Assembly (NCBI RefSeq): GCF_000264905.1
Contig: NW_006763141.1
Location: forward strand, 552,600 to 616,599
Source of the DNA: Stereum hirsutum FP-91666 SS1
Taxonomy: Eukaryota > Basidiomycota > Agaricomycetes > Russulales > Stereaceae
Length of the DNA: 64,000 nt
Direction: 5' to 3'
In this document: positions 36,683-48,100 of the stretch, piece by piece
Position numbering within the stretch: position 1 is the stretch's first letter
How the letters are laid out: each line of letters starts with the position of its first letter
Notes under the pieces: generated by a model
The model's database searches: none
The model's input: only the letters and a program-made list of their open reading frames with translations
What the model was told of the DNA's origin: nothing
Position numbers and translations under genes: made by a program

Positions 36683-38140
36683 CGTGAGAGTGCTCAAGTT
36701 GTAAGCCTCAGACTCTCACTTATAGTGTAACTCAGAGAACATACCTTTAATTTTAAACTACTAACCATGATAGAAATTGTATCCATCGTGTAATGCTTAC
36801 TTACACGATCGCCAGATGCAACAGGCAAGTAGATCAGCTACTGTTGGTGACTTCCAGCCTATTCTCTCCAGGAAGGACAGGCGTTTTCAACAGTAACTCA
36901 CCTTCGTCTCTCTGAGGGAATGATAAAAGGTATGTACATCAAGTCAAAAGTTACATGTCGAAAGCTGATGGTCAAGGGAGCTCCGAGTCGTAGTAGTCCA
37001 CCCTAGTTCAAAGCACAAATACTGGCAGAAAGTGTCCCAGGCTGGTACAGGCTCAGCAGATCAGCGATGAAGTACTGTAGGTGTGAATCGTTGACATGGA
37101 ATCTTGGGGTATGGGTAAAGGATGTGCTTCGAGGTAGCAATTAGTTACTATCGGGATACTTACCACAGTATGTGAATCCTGTGCAAGGATTCTGCTCTTC
37201 TGAAAACCCAGCACATACCGTCTCGAGCTCATGGTTTCGTGGCGAGCAACATTGGCGTTTCCATTCTTCTCTTCATTCTTCGTGAAATCGCTCCAGTTGT
37301 AAGTTTCGGATCATCAATCACATTAGACCGTATCTGCAACCGTTTAAACCGACTTTAAAACGGTGATCGGACCAATCGTCGCGTCCCATTGGGCTTTAGC
37401 GAGGTTAAGCGAGGTCAAAAATTCACTCGCAGATACGGTCTATTGTAACTTTTCAAAGATACCTCTAATAACATACAGGAAGAATATCGATCGTAAAGTG
37501 CCTACACTAGATGCAACATGGCAGGTACTTATATCAGCCACTTCTCGTTCATTCCATTTTCTAGACTTGATACTGGTCCAACAGCTACTGGAATACCCGC
37601 CGTAAATTTCTACTCATCCGATACATCTGGTAAGAAACTGTTTAGCCTCGTCGTTCAATCCAGGAAGGACAGGCGACTTTTTAACAGCAATTCACTTTCA
37701 TCCCCTTCAAAAGAGTGATAAAAGGTATGTACATCGACTCGAAAGCTGATGGTCAAACGAGCTCGTAGTAGCTCACCCTAGGTCCTGGAGAACAAAGTTT
37801 GGACTCAGCTGAACCTTGCAGGATAGATGAGTGAAAGACGTAGAAACAGTCGACATATTGGGGTCAGCGTGAGCTCAAAGCACAAGGTTCCAGAAAGTGT
37901 CCTCTGATGCAGACCCGTCCAGGCTCCTAGCTAGAGATCGGGGGATCAGCGATGAAGCTGAAGCACTGCCAGTAGGTGTGTATCGTTGACATGGAATCTT
38001 TAGGTATGGGTAAATGATGTGCTTCGAGGTAGCAATCGTAGCTATTGGGAAACTTACTGGAATATGCCAATCCTTTGTGAGGATTCACGCTCCCGAGTAC
38101 CCAACACAGACCGTCTCGAGCTCATGGGCGTGTCGCAATG
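36683..38140. repeat. Degenerate tandem duplication, two units
   Basis: Unit A is about 36683-37280 and unit B about 37281-38140. Matching landmarks in order: CGTGA..GCTC.AGTTGTAAG at 36683 and 37281; TCCAGGAAGGACAGGCG at 36867 and 37659; GATAAAAGGTATGTACATC near 36931 and 37720; GTTGACATGGAATCTT.GGTATGGGTAAA near 37090 and 37985; CCGTCTCGAGCTCATGG near 37218 and 38111. The spacing drift shows several indels between the copies. No coding frame is shared, so it looks like an old duplication of non-coding DNA or of a dead gene. Confidence 0.8.
37324..37442. mobile_element. MITE-like element, about 117 bp, perfect 13-base terminal inverted repeats
   Basis: AGACCGTATCTGC at 37325-37337 and its exact reverse complement GCAGATACGGTCT at 37429-37441 bound a 117-base segment with no coding capacity. 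TA is present at both junctions (37324-37325 and 37441-37442), as expected for Tc1/mariner (Stowaway-like) elements. The corresponding place in duplication unit A (near 36723) has a single TA and no element, which acts as an empty site. It would be mobilised only by a transposase supplied elsewhere. Confidence 0.75.
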
Positions 38141-39552
38141 CATGCTGCCTCTGTCCATGCATGCCTCAAGGAAAGAAGACTGAGTGAAAAGATCCGTCAT
38201 GGGCACAAGCTCTCTGCACTACGCGTTTCATTAATCGTTAATTCTCGCATGCTTAGGTTGAATCACCTTCTTATACCACAGCCTAGATGACCACATTTCC
38301 GAGGAAAACGTTGCAAATCATAGCACCCGTCGCCTCGCTGGATCCACAACGGCACTACATGGCCACACAACAAATGCGGGGGAAGTAAATGACGCAGTGC
38401 TCATCGTTAGCGACGTATGGTATGACGCTTTGACTCTGTCTCTCAGGGTCGCTATAAGTATTGGCCGCGTCCAGCGAATCCTTGACACTCAAGCCTGGCC
38501 GTGTATGTCGCGACGATAGCCAAATGCGTAAGCACCTATTCTTCTGTCTGATTTTGACGAATTCCTTCTTGCCGCATCGTCATCATCAGGTATATGAAAA
38601 TCGATGAAACTCGGAAGATGTCAAGTCGTTCCAGAAGACAACCCTACAGAGCTCCACAGCAGCTTACCATTCGTCGCTGTGGACGAAGCGCCAGACGACG
38701 TACATCCCGCAGAATAGTACGTCCTCGAGCTCCATCGAGGCGCACATTGACGTCGATAGCAACTCGCCAGCGTACATTTCGTAAGATGGAATCATCGTGC
38801 CGCCAAACCTCGCACGACCAGCGGAAATTGAACATCCCTAAAGGCCCATTTTTCGCTAGTCGCGCGGTTGATGGTCACTTGTCAGTTCATCGTGGTTCGT
38901 TGACTTTAGGGTTTGAGATGCGAACCGCGTGTATGTAAATGGCCTGTTCCCTCCGCCCAAACTCCCCGCCATCTCATTGCCCTTTCATCCGGAATAGGCA
39001 ATGAACGTGTTCGACACAACATTGCAACGTTGGCGCTCGAAGGTAGTCCTAACGTCACCCACTAGAAAATAAACCCACCGTGTGCGCGGCTCAAGGCGAC
39101 AAGAGAATACAATTCATTATTTTTTGAATGAAGCCCGATCTAGCGAGACGCATGGACGTGCCAACGCTAGGCGCTGAGCGTCGACGGAGCGATGGGAACA
39201 CTCATCGGCGAAGGCGAATCCTGAGATGCTCGCTCCTTATGCGAAGAAGCGGGAGCGGAGGACGGAGATGGTAAATAGCAATACCATATATAGACGCAAA
39301 CTCTCCGTCGATTTCCACCCTAATTCCAACCCGTCAGTATAAGTAGACCGGACGGTGCGCACGTCGCCCGTAGATTTCAACCGCCCCACCCCCCGCGTGC
39401 ATTCACTGTCCACGCCCCTCGACGCGTCCCCTCTAGTTGTTGGATATTCAGAGCTTCGGTATGTCATCTCCTGTATCATAGTGTGAACGAAGGGCTGATG
39501 GGAACCATCAAGACTGGAACATCTTGTTTAGTAAAATTTCGACGAACCGGAA

Positions 39553-41059
39553 ATGTCACCCTCTCGGCTCACCGCCTCTCACGAACGCGAACAAGGCAAA
39601 GACGCGGTCTATGGGAGCAGACTGTCACGGTCAGATATCCGTGCCTGGGCCACCACGTCTGCTCGTCCAGAACAATCTCAATCATCACACGCATCCTCGT
39701 ACTCTTCTCCTTCTCGTCGTCCAGACCGCGATCCACACCGTTCGACATGGACAGGGGCCGACAGAGCCAAGCACTCGGGCCGCCATACTGTTGTGGACCA
39801 GTATGGCCAGTACGGTTCGCTGGTGAGTGAGAACGGTTGCCAGAAGTCTCGGAAGGCTACTTTCTGAGTTTGCGTATAACTTTATGCAGCCCACGCGCAC
39901 ATCTGCTCGTCCTGCGCCGCATCGAGCAAGCACCATCCAGGAAACTCATCATCCGAGGAAGAAGAGAAGCAGCCCTGCCGTCGCCGCCACACCCGCCACC
40001 ATCGCAGTCGCTCAAGCCAGATGGACTAACCCACGGTCACCCTCCTCTCCACTCAATCCCCAGAGCACCACATCTCGTAAACCTTCAACTCGCAAACCTT
40101 CCGCCGTCCGTAGCCGCACTCTTCCTCCACCCACTCGTCCCCGCGGTCTCAACCGTTATTGTAACTCTGGCGACGACTGGCTCAATTATAGCTCCGGCTC
40201 TGACTCGAAGGAGGAGAGCGACTCGGGCTCCTCGTATTCAGAACCCTCTGTGGCGGCTTCGCCGCCGCCACAAACGCCTCGGAATGTATTCTCTTCCTTC
40301 GAATTCGCCCCATTCTCCTTAGACAATGTTCAGCCGACAGCGTCGTCGTCACCACGCGTTCGTGCTGCAGACGATCGCGGATACGAACAAAGTCGCGACA
40401 ACGGCAGCACTCTCCCTCCGATATCTTTCGACCGCGACGATGATGGACTGGACGGACTGGCGCACCTGTACTCCTGGGCCGCCTTTTCGGCATACACAGA
40501 CGGGCATGAATCATCACAAACGCCGGACTACCTCGGCGGTGCATCATTCCTCGCTACCCCATCCTCGCACCCCGACTCCGCTCCAGAGCCGCGTTCCCCC
40601 ACTGACGAGAAGAAACACGCCCTACTTCTGACGCTCGCGGGCAAACGGACGATCAAGTCGCCGCCAGAAACACCACCGGAGAAGAAAAAACCCATCATAC
40701 GTCCTGGACCGCCTCCGAAACCGCACGAACGAGGCCGTTCGCAGGGGGAGAAACGGAAGGGCTTTCTTCCAGTATCGGTGGCGAGGCTTTTGAGGAAGGT
40801 ATCGGCGGATTCACTTGACAAGTATTTTGGGCAGAGTCCTTTGCAGGGGCCTGGTTCCGAGTCGAAGGACGAAACGGGTGCGGGTGCGGAAGAAGGGAAA
40901 GGCGGGGATAGTGAGTCCATTCCTTCGTGTTTATTGATGGATTTGCGCGTTGCTGTAACAGGGTGTTGTGCTGACTGGTTCTTCATCTTGGATGTGGGTG
41001 ACTGTTTGGCGAGTGCAGAGGAGAAGACGAGTTCGTGGAAGAGACGGTTTCGGAGTTGA
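39553..41059 (+). CDS. Ser/Pro-rich disordered protein of unknown function
   Basis: Exons: join(39553..39822,39890..40910,41019..41059), 443 residues. The last intron (108 bases, GTGAGT...TGCAG) is a multiple of three and carries no stop, so an unspliced form would also read through. Composition is strongly disordered: Ser, Pro and Arg throughout, with acidic-serine stretches. A Pro/Lys-rich segment (PPETPPEKKKPIIRPGPPPKP) resembles SH3-ligand sequence. A short ordered-looking block near residue 400 reads FLPVSVARLLRKVSADSLDKYFG, and the end is basic. The start is the first ATG giving continuous frame into exon 1 and is uncertain. No family recognised; a regulatory or cytoskeletal adaptor role would be a guess only. 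Confidence 0.6.
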
Positions 41060-41357
41060 GGAGAGTATGGGCTGGGCACACGCGTGGGCGCGGGTATATT
41101 TATAGATAGATGACACTGTTACGATGTAAACCACCGGAATCTGACCATGCATGAGTATGCGAAACTGGAAGCGAGACTTGTGAGCAGCAACACTGTTAGA
41201 CGGGGGAAGAACATTCAGAACGATAAACAAAGCAGAGCAAACAACCATAGAGATTCGTATACATTATGACCGGGCCCAATTCGCCCTAGGCCTCAAGGCC
41301 TCATGACCCGGAATGAGAGACCTTGAGTTCGAATGGAAGCTCTCGATACAGACTCGA

Positions 41358-42125
41358 TCACTTCGTCTTCGTCTGTTTCGCCACACGGTCAGACACGGAG
41401 AAAGACGCGGTGATGTCCTTCCCGAAGGTATAGATGATAGCACTCGGAACTATCAACCAAATCCTACAAATGAACGAACGAACGAACGAACGCCGCTAGT
41501 CAGCTATTTTGCGCTCGCCGCTCTCACCGACCCCATCGACCAAAGAACAGACACGCTTACCCATTCGGTATAATCCACAACGTGATCAGGTCGACCATGT
41601 TGTTATGTCCCACCGAACACCCCCCACAGAAATATTCCTGCAACCAATAGAGGACGGTCTTCGAGAGCGTCATCACGACGGCAGCGAAGCCTACGACGGG
41701 AGCGGCTGGCCATTGTGCGACGTGGGCGAGATAGACGTAGTAGAGGTTCATGAAAGTTTCGACGAGGTTGAGGAAGGATTGGGCGTTTGTGAAGCCATCG
41801 CCTTTTTCGAGGGCTTGGACGCCGTAGACCTGATTGAGGGGTCGAGTTGAGACTTGGCTACGCTTTGGAGACAGAAGTATGGGTGAAGGTACGTACGTAG
41901 TCGACTTCTTGGTAGAGTGCGTAGGGAGACCAGATCCAGTGCAGGTCTCCGCCTTTCATGGACCGTGGACTGGTCGGTCGATGGGAAGGTCGATGAGCCG
42001 GCTGTATACCCTCTACCATAAATATGGTGTGCTCACCGCATGAAACAGTATCCCGCATCCCAGAAAATTACGGGTGCGGACAACAAAAACCAAGCGGAGA
42101 TCCACCAGTAAGTTTTTGGAGCCAT
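41358..42125 (-). CDS. EXPERA-domain membrane protein (EBP/TMEM97-like)
   Basis: Exons: complement(join(41358..41463,41561..41829,41897..41969,42037..42125)), 178 residues, close to the family length. The EXPERA fold is a four-helix ER membrane bundle found in sterol isomerase EBP, TMEM97/sigma-2 and TM6SF proteins. Seen: WWISAWFLLSAPVIFWDAGYC (helix 1), RPRSM..GDLHWIW, a long middle segment with NAQSFLNLVETFMNLYYVYL, VVMTLSKTVLYWLQEYFCG, and WIIPNGIWLIVPSAI in the last helix, then a basic Lys-rich tail (KQTKTK) that may act as an ER-retrieval signal. Sterol isomerase activity is not assured because general fungal EXPERA proteins often lack a proven reaction. Divergent from the BTB gene across a 340-base promoter. 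Confidence 0.85.
41472..41491. repeat. GAAC tetranucleotide repeat in EXPERA-gene intron
   Basis: Five GAAC units lie in the last intron of the EXPERA gene, a few bases upstream (in gene direction) of its acceptor. Confidence 0.9.
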
Positions 42126-42465
42126 TGTGTACGAGAGATAGAATTTTTGTCGTCCAGGACAGAGAAACGAAGGTGGTAGAGAAGGAGGAAGCCTGTCGTG
42201 GTTGGTGAGAACGAAGTCAGGAGGAGGGCCACGAGACCTGTGCGTGGGCCACCGCCACACCATGGCACCAACTTGTTGTTTCCTATCACGTGAAAGCGCG
42301 TAAATTGGCCTTTGACGCGTCTTTTGGGAAACTGCGTGTCTTGAACCGCAACTTGGCTTTGAGCCACCACTACGACAGTTCTACGTCTCCTCCGTTGCCC
42401 TTGTATCCACTTCTACGTGTCTTCTCCTCCCATCTTGACGTTTTCTGCTCAAATTTTGCTCCAAC
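42126..42465. promoter_or_regulatory. Short divergent promoter (EXPERA / BTB genes)
   Basis: 340 bases separate two divergent starts, so both promoters must share this space. No clear TATA box seen. Confidence 0.5.
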
Positions 42466-43912
42466 ATGATGGACATCGACATGCCAGACGCGCCTCCGAT
42501 GTATCCACCATTGAAACGTCGACGAGAGTCCGACTCCGAATCTACTCGAGCCTCGTCGTCTCAGCCACACTCTCAGCCTAGCATCCCATACTCTATATCA
42601 CCCAACGGCGACGCCCTATCATCTTCCAAACGTCGACAACTTGAATCACAAGTTTTGCAGCGCAGGATTTCGCTCTCCCAGCTGCAGCCTCACGTCGGAC
42701 TCGTACGACCAACATACAAACCATACTGGCACGACGACGGAGACCTTATCATTGTTGTCGACAACCATATCTTCAAGCTTCCCAGGATGTGGCTGTTGTC
42801 GTCGGAGATATTCGAGGATATGTTCTTAATGGCGTTACCTCCAAATCCGAATTCGAGTACCACTAGTATGGAGCCCACTTATGCCGGCGTTGACGCGCAG
42901 GAGATGTTCGAAGGCTGTCCTGTCGTTCATCTGTCGGACAAGGCACAGGATTGGATGGCCGTTCTACAGTATTTGGATAACCCTCGGTGAGCAACCCCCC
43001 CTGCTTCTTTCCCCTGCTCAAATGTGGGCATTGTGTTGTCAAAGCATGAGTGGCAGGAATTGACGGGTGAACTAACAAAGTAACTATCAATTGGACTCGG
43101 CGGCGGATGCGGATGATTCCAGTCAGTTCTGGGCGCGGTACAATATTCCGTATGAGACCATTGCGAGCGTGCTGAGGATTTCGTCGAAGTATGAGATGGC
43201 GGAATTGAGGAAGACGGCCGTGAAGCATGTGTTTCGTCTGTGGCCGCCTTCGATACGAAAGATGGACGAACGCGCATTTTCGCATGAGAGGATAGGTATG
43301 TGACCCCTTCCTCTCTCAGTCATATGTGCACGAAACCGTATAGACTAACCATGTCTTCCGCCCTGTCCTTTCGTTCCTCGTTTGATCACTCGTTCTGGTC
43401 TTCAAGACGCAATATCACTAGCACGCGAATGCGACCTTCCCGAGATCCTTCCCTCAATATTCTACTCCCTCTGTATAGAGATGCATCACAGCACCCTCTC
43501 TCCCACCCTCCGATCTCACCTCTCCCGGGTCGACCAACTCCGCATCCTCCAAGCCACTCCGCGTCTCTCCGCATTTCACAAACAAACGCTCGACAAAGCC
43601 TCTTTCGGCGCTGCGTGCGAACATCAATCATGCGCTATGAACCTCGATAATTATTGGGCCCAGGCCATGCAGGTGGTCGACAAGAACGCATGTACAAATC
43701 CCTTGGGAGGTATACCAGGATCTTTCGCGGGTGGGACAACGGCGGAGTGGGATACTGCGGATGTGGGTGGGTGGATGATGAGGGCGTTGTTGATTATGCT
43801 GGAGAATAGGGTGGAGAAGGTGTGTCGGGATTGTATGGACTTGCATTGGGAGTATGTGGACGAGAGGATGCAGGTGTTGGAGATGATCCTGCCGAGGTTT
43901 TTAGGACTTTGA
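42466..43912 (+). CDS. BTB/POZ-domain protein
   Basis: Exons: join(42466..42986,43081..43295,43407..43912), 413 residues. The N-terminus is disordered with a basic KRRRES patch (possible nuclear signal). The BTB fold covers about 85-175: YKPYWHDDGDLIIVVDNHIFKLPRMWLLSSEIFEDMF is the classic opening, and VHLSDKAQDWMAVLQYLDNPR follows. The C-terminal half holds the helical region seen in agaricomycete BTB proteins, including YETIASVLRISSKYEMAELRKTAVKHV and DAISLARECDLPEILPSIFYSLC, and ends with a Cys-containing stretch. Such proteins act as adaptors for cullin-3 ligases or as transcription cofactors; which applies here cannot be told. Confidence 0.9.
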
Positions 43913-45131
43913 GGCGAGTTGGGGTGATGGACTCACGTTTCGTTTTTATAGGTACGTATGCATATGACCGTTCTTATCTTGCTTTGCTCTGCTCGTCACA
44001 ACGTTCTTAGTCGGGATACACTACATTACATCAATACTTGCTCCCTCGCTATATACGTCTCGTTAGTCAGGCCATTTACAACTTTTATAATGATAAAGAA
44101 AACATTCAGACTTGTTGCAGCGACGTGCATAGGTAGAAGGATAGAATATCTGTTTACTCGGGGGGGAATCATGACCCACCGATGGATAACGTATATATCG
44201 CAGGACTCTACTTGAGAACCATAGCCGCAGTGTGTCGCATTGTGTCGCGATGTGTCCCCGTTGGGAGAAAGTTCTCACGCATCAACCGCTATCGCTGTGG
44301 CCCGATTTGGAAAAGCGACCCACGTGTGCTCAAGTTGCCAAAGTCCGTCCCTGCCCGTCGATGCCCGATTTGAAACAACCTTTCGGTGATTTACTGCCAA
44401 TTTACTGCCAACCAAGCTGTCCACTGTGATGAACTTCGCCTCGACTATCACCTCACCCCAGATATCTTTCCTATGGAAAAGTAGGCGTCTTACCGGCCGG
44501 GGAAGAGAGAGATGGAAGCATGGCATAAGTACTCAGATGATACAGCAGAATAGCTAACTGGCACTATGAAAGGGACGTTGTGGAGTGGGAGGCATCAGAT
44601 TCAGAAGGCGCAGAAGATACTAACTTTGGTCGCATGGTGGATGTGAGGCTATGGGTCTCTATAAGAGGAAAAAATGCAGGCTATAACCTCGTCAAAATAC
44701 TCACCGGACCTTCACCCAGTCATTGTCGCTGGCGCATTGCGCCCGCCAAGTCCAGAACTTGGGAAGATACGCTCTCGACCGCAACTCGCCCCCCATCGTT
44801 CTGCGGGGTCGAAAACTTTTCAAGCACTCGACCGTGCATCTGACCGAGAAGCTGAGGCCAGCTGTACCAGCCCAGCTGACTGCATAGTTCACAGTCAATT
44901 GTACGCTTTGAGCACACAGAGGACTGATTTGTCCGTGACGTCAGTCAAAGCCGACGAACCCATTCCTCCGAGCCCTCACGGTGACTGTGAGGACATATCG
45001 GAAATCCCGCCTTTCCCCGTCTTTAAATACCGCTCTCGCGCCCCATTTCTCCTATCTCGTCCTCCTCCCCGACCTCTACGTGAGCCACCGGAGACGACGA
45101 CGACTAGCATCATCAGCGCCGACACTGAGCG
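43913..45131. other. Spacer upstream of glycogen phosphorylase
   Basis: No supported gene. An open frame at 44674-45135 (plus) ends four bases into the phosphorylase coding region and lies where its 5' leader should be, so it is treated as leader or chance. Low-complexity runs of TGTGTCGC and TTTACTGCCAA occur near 44230-44410. Confidence 0.55.
45022..45029 (+). promoter_or_regulatory. TATA-like box of glycogen phosphorylase
   Basis: TTTAAATA lies 110 bases before the ATG at 45132, followed by a pyrimidine-rich leader. Confidence 0.4.
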
Positions 45132-48100
45132 ATGACTTCTAGTATTGATACGAGTAGCATCGGGAAACCCCCGGCGGGTGGGCGCAAGGGTCGTAGGCAC
45201 GTACGATCTTTGACCGGTGCGTCCCTTCGTCTCTGCCAGGGCTACAAGGACTGATCTTACTGATTTCTCTGGACTTCAGGTGATTTCCCCGAAGTCGACG
45301 AGAAGGGTCAGGAGAAGTGGCCGAAGGGTGACGAGAAAGCTTGGAAGGATGCGTTGCGGGATGTCTACACAGGTACGTCCTCATTCCGCGGATTCGGTTC
45401 ACGCGCCCCACATTCCCCATCCCCGCCTCCAAGCATCCTTTACATGCTTCCTCCATACTCTGATCCATAGTGACCATTATTGAACACTTGTTATAATAGA
45501 CGTCCCCACCATCACAAAATCCATCGTCAACCATGTTCAGACCTCCATCGCGAGGGCGCCATACAATGTCGACGTATGTCCGATGCCCTATCATGCCCGG
45601 CGCATTTATTCCGATAATTCTGACCTATCATTTGTGCTTTGTAGGATTTCGGCGCATACCAAGTTTGTCTTTCGTCCGTAATATCTGTCGGAGTATACCA
45701 ACACTGATCGTCGTGCAGGCTGCTGCTCTCTCTGTCCGAGACAACTTGATCGTAAGTCGTATTTCTGCGATTGGAAGCCCCTGTCTTTCGGGAAATTCCC
45801 GGAACCAGCCGTAACGTGGCGTGGCGCGTGAACTCCCCTAGTTGTGGCCCATGTAGCACTTGACTTTTCAGGCTGTGTTGTGTTGAGACACACATCCCGC
45901 GCCTTTTGCATTTCTGATTGAAAGTTCTAACTATCATGCTGAACAATAATGGTTTGTGCCCATAGGTCAACTGGAACTCTACCCAGTTGCATTACACCCG
46001 CAAGGCCCCTAAAAGGGCGTACTATCTCTCCCTTGAGTTCCTCATGGGCCGCACGCTCTCAAACGCTCTTTTGAACCTTGGTCAGTTCCGCCCTTCTATC
46101 CGACCAAACCAATTAACTCACGTTTCTCCCTGGTATCTGATCGAAGGCGTCGTCCCGGAGTATACCGACTCGCTCAACGCCCTTGGGTTCAACATCGAAG
46201 ACATCCTTGTCCAAGAACGTGACGCCGGTCTCGGGAATGGTGGCCTTGGCCGTCTAGCCGCTTGCTACCTCGACTCTTCTGCTAGCCAGGAGTTACCGGT
46301 ATGGGGATATGGGTTGAGATACAAGTACGGTATCTTCCAGCAGCTCATCAAGGTGCGTTTCAACTCTTTATTTATTGCCTGATTTTATCTGGACGGAGTG
46401 GGCGATAGTCGTTTGACATGTACTCATTGCTGGTTTGCGTGGCGCGTCATCAGGCCGAGGATGGAACGCAACTCGAGGCTCCTGACCCCTGGCTCGAATA
46501 CCAAAACCCATGGGAGCTGCCCCGTCTGGACGTCACCTACGAGATCAGGTTTTACGGAAGCGCGGATAGATACACGGACGGCTCTGGTAGGGCTGTTTGG
46601 AGCGGTGGACAAGAAGTGCTTGCTGTGGCATACGATGTGTACGTCTTTCGTCCGTGATTATGGTTCATGCAGGTAGAATACTGACCTATCTCGCTTACTA
46701 TTTCAAGGATGATCCCAGGATACCACACCAAGAACACGAAGTGAGTACAAGCCGTTTGTATGATGATCGTAAAAGCGTTGAATGAACTCGCGAATAGCAA
46801 CCTCCGCCTTTGGGAGTCCAAGCCCAAGCGTGGCTTTGACTTGCAGAGCTTCAACGGTCAGTCACGCCTCTCACCATCATAGTTCATCTCCTTTCGCTGC
46901 TGAGTTTCTTTGACTTATTTTTCATTATGTAGCCGGTGACTACGAACGTGCCGTTGAGACGTCGAACACTGCGGCAGCCATCACAGCCGTTCTATACCCG
47001 AACGACCACACTACCTGTTCGTCCCTCCCTTCTCCATTTCTATCTCAGTGATATGAACATCTCCGCTGCCGCATTGTGCTTATTGTCGAGGTGACTGTGC
47101 TGACTATCGTGGTCTGAACAGTCGGAAAGGAGCTTCGGTTGAAGCAGCAGTACTTCTGGACTGCGGCAAGTCTGGCGGATATGATGAGGAGGTTCAAGCA
47201 CCTTGATAAACCTATCACCGAGTTTGCGGAATGTGAGTCGTGTCTTCTACCCTTGCATGGTATCTGCACATTTTGGTCAGGGGTTATTGAACTTGCTTTT
47301 CAGACAACGCTATCCAGTTGAACGACGTAAGCACTTGTCTCCTTCTTCTCGCCGGTCATAGATGAGACAGAAGCTTATACGATCCGTGTAGACCCACCCT
47401 ACCCTCGCCATTGTTGAGTTGATGCGCATGCTTGTCGACGAGGAGGACGTCCCGTGGGACCAAGCCTGGACCATCGTAACCCAGACGTTCTTCTTCACTA
47501 ACCACACCGTTCTCCCCGTAAGTCTTGCGAATATCAGCATTTCCTTTACATTACTGACCAATTGTTGCCCCGGATGCAGGAAGCGCTCGAGGTACGGCGT
47601 GCGATAAATGTTCGAGAGATGGAGCTAACAATCCATACATGGTCTAGAAATGGGCCGTCCCGCTCATGCAACACCTCCTGCCGAGGCATATGCAGATCAT
47701 CTTTGATGTCGTAAGTTCCTCATTTAACTTTTCGTGTTTTCAATGAGATTTACTAACTTGGACATGATTTTAGAACATGTAAGGACAGCTATCTGGTCGT
47801 ATTTTTGTTACTATAAGCTGACCATCGTTCGACGGTTAACAGGCTCTTCCTGAAGTGTACGTATTTTGCTACAATTTCTGCTCGAGTGCGTGCTGATGAG
47901 GGCCTTGACGTACAGCGGTCGCACAGAAGTACCCAGGCGACCGTGAAAAGCTTGCCCGGATGTCGCTCATCGAAGGTCCGTGCTGGGCCCATCATCTGTT
48001 ACACCTCACGTTTGCGAATATTTGACGATAATTCTCGCTCAACATAGAGGGCTTCCCACAGCAAGTTCGCATGGCCAACCTCGCCGTCATCGGTTCACGC

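Larger units (their letters stand above)
36500..39552. other. Gene-poor stretch with degenerate tandem duplication and a MITE-like element
   Basis: No convincing gene over 3 kb. Contains the tandem duplication and the inverted-repeat element listed separately. A 37-codon frame at 38604-38717 (plus), starting MKLGRCQVVPEDN and running to a stop that overlaps a GTACGT donor, might be an exon but no partner was found. A basic frame at 38594-38938 overlaps it in another phase. Confidence 0.6.

Noticed and set aside
41270..41340. Possible tRNA-like GTTCGAAT box
   Set aside because: No matching acceptor stem, A box or anticodon arm around it.
44674..45135. 153-codon frame before glycogen phosphorylase
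   Set aside because: It overlaps the phosphorylase start in another frame and covers its TATA-like box and leader.
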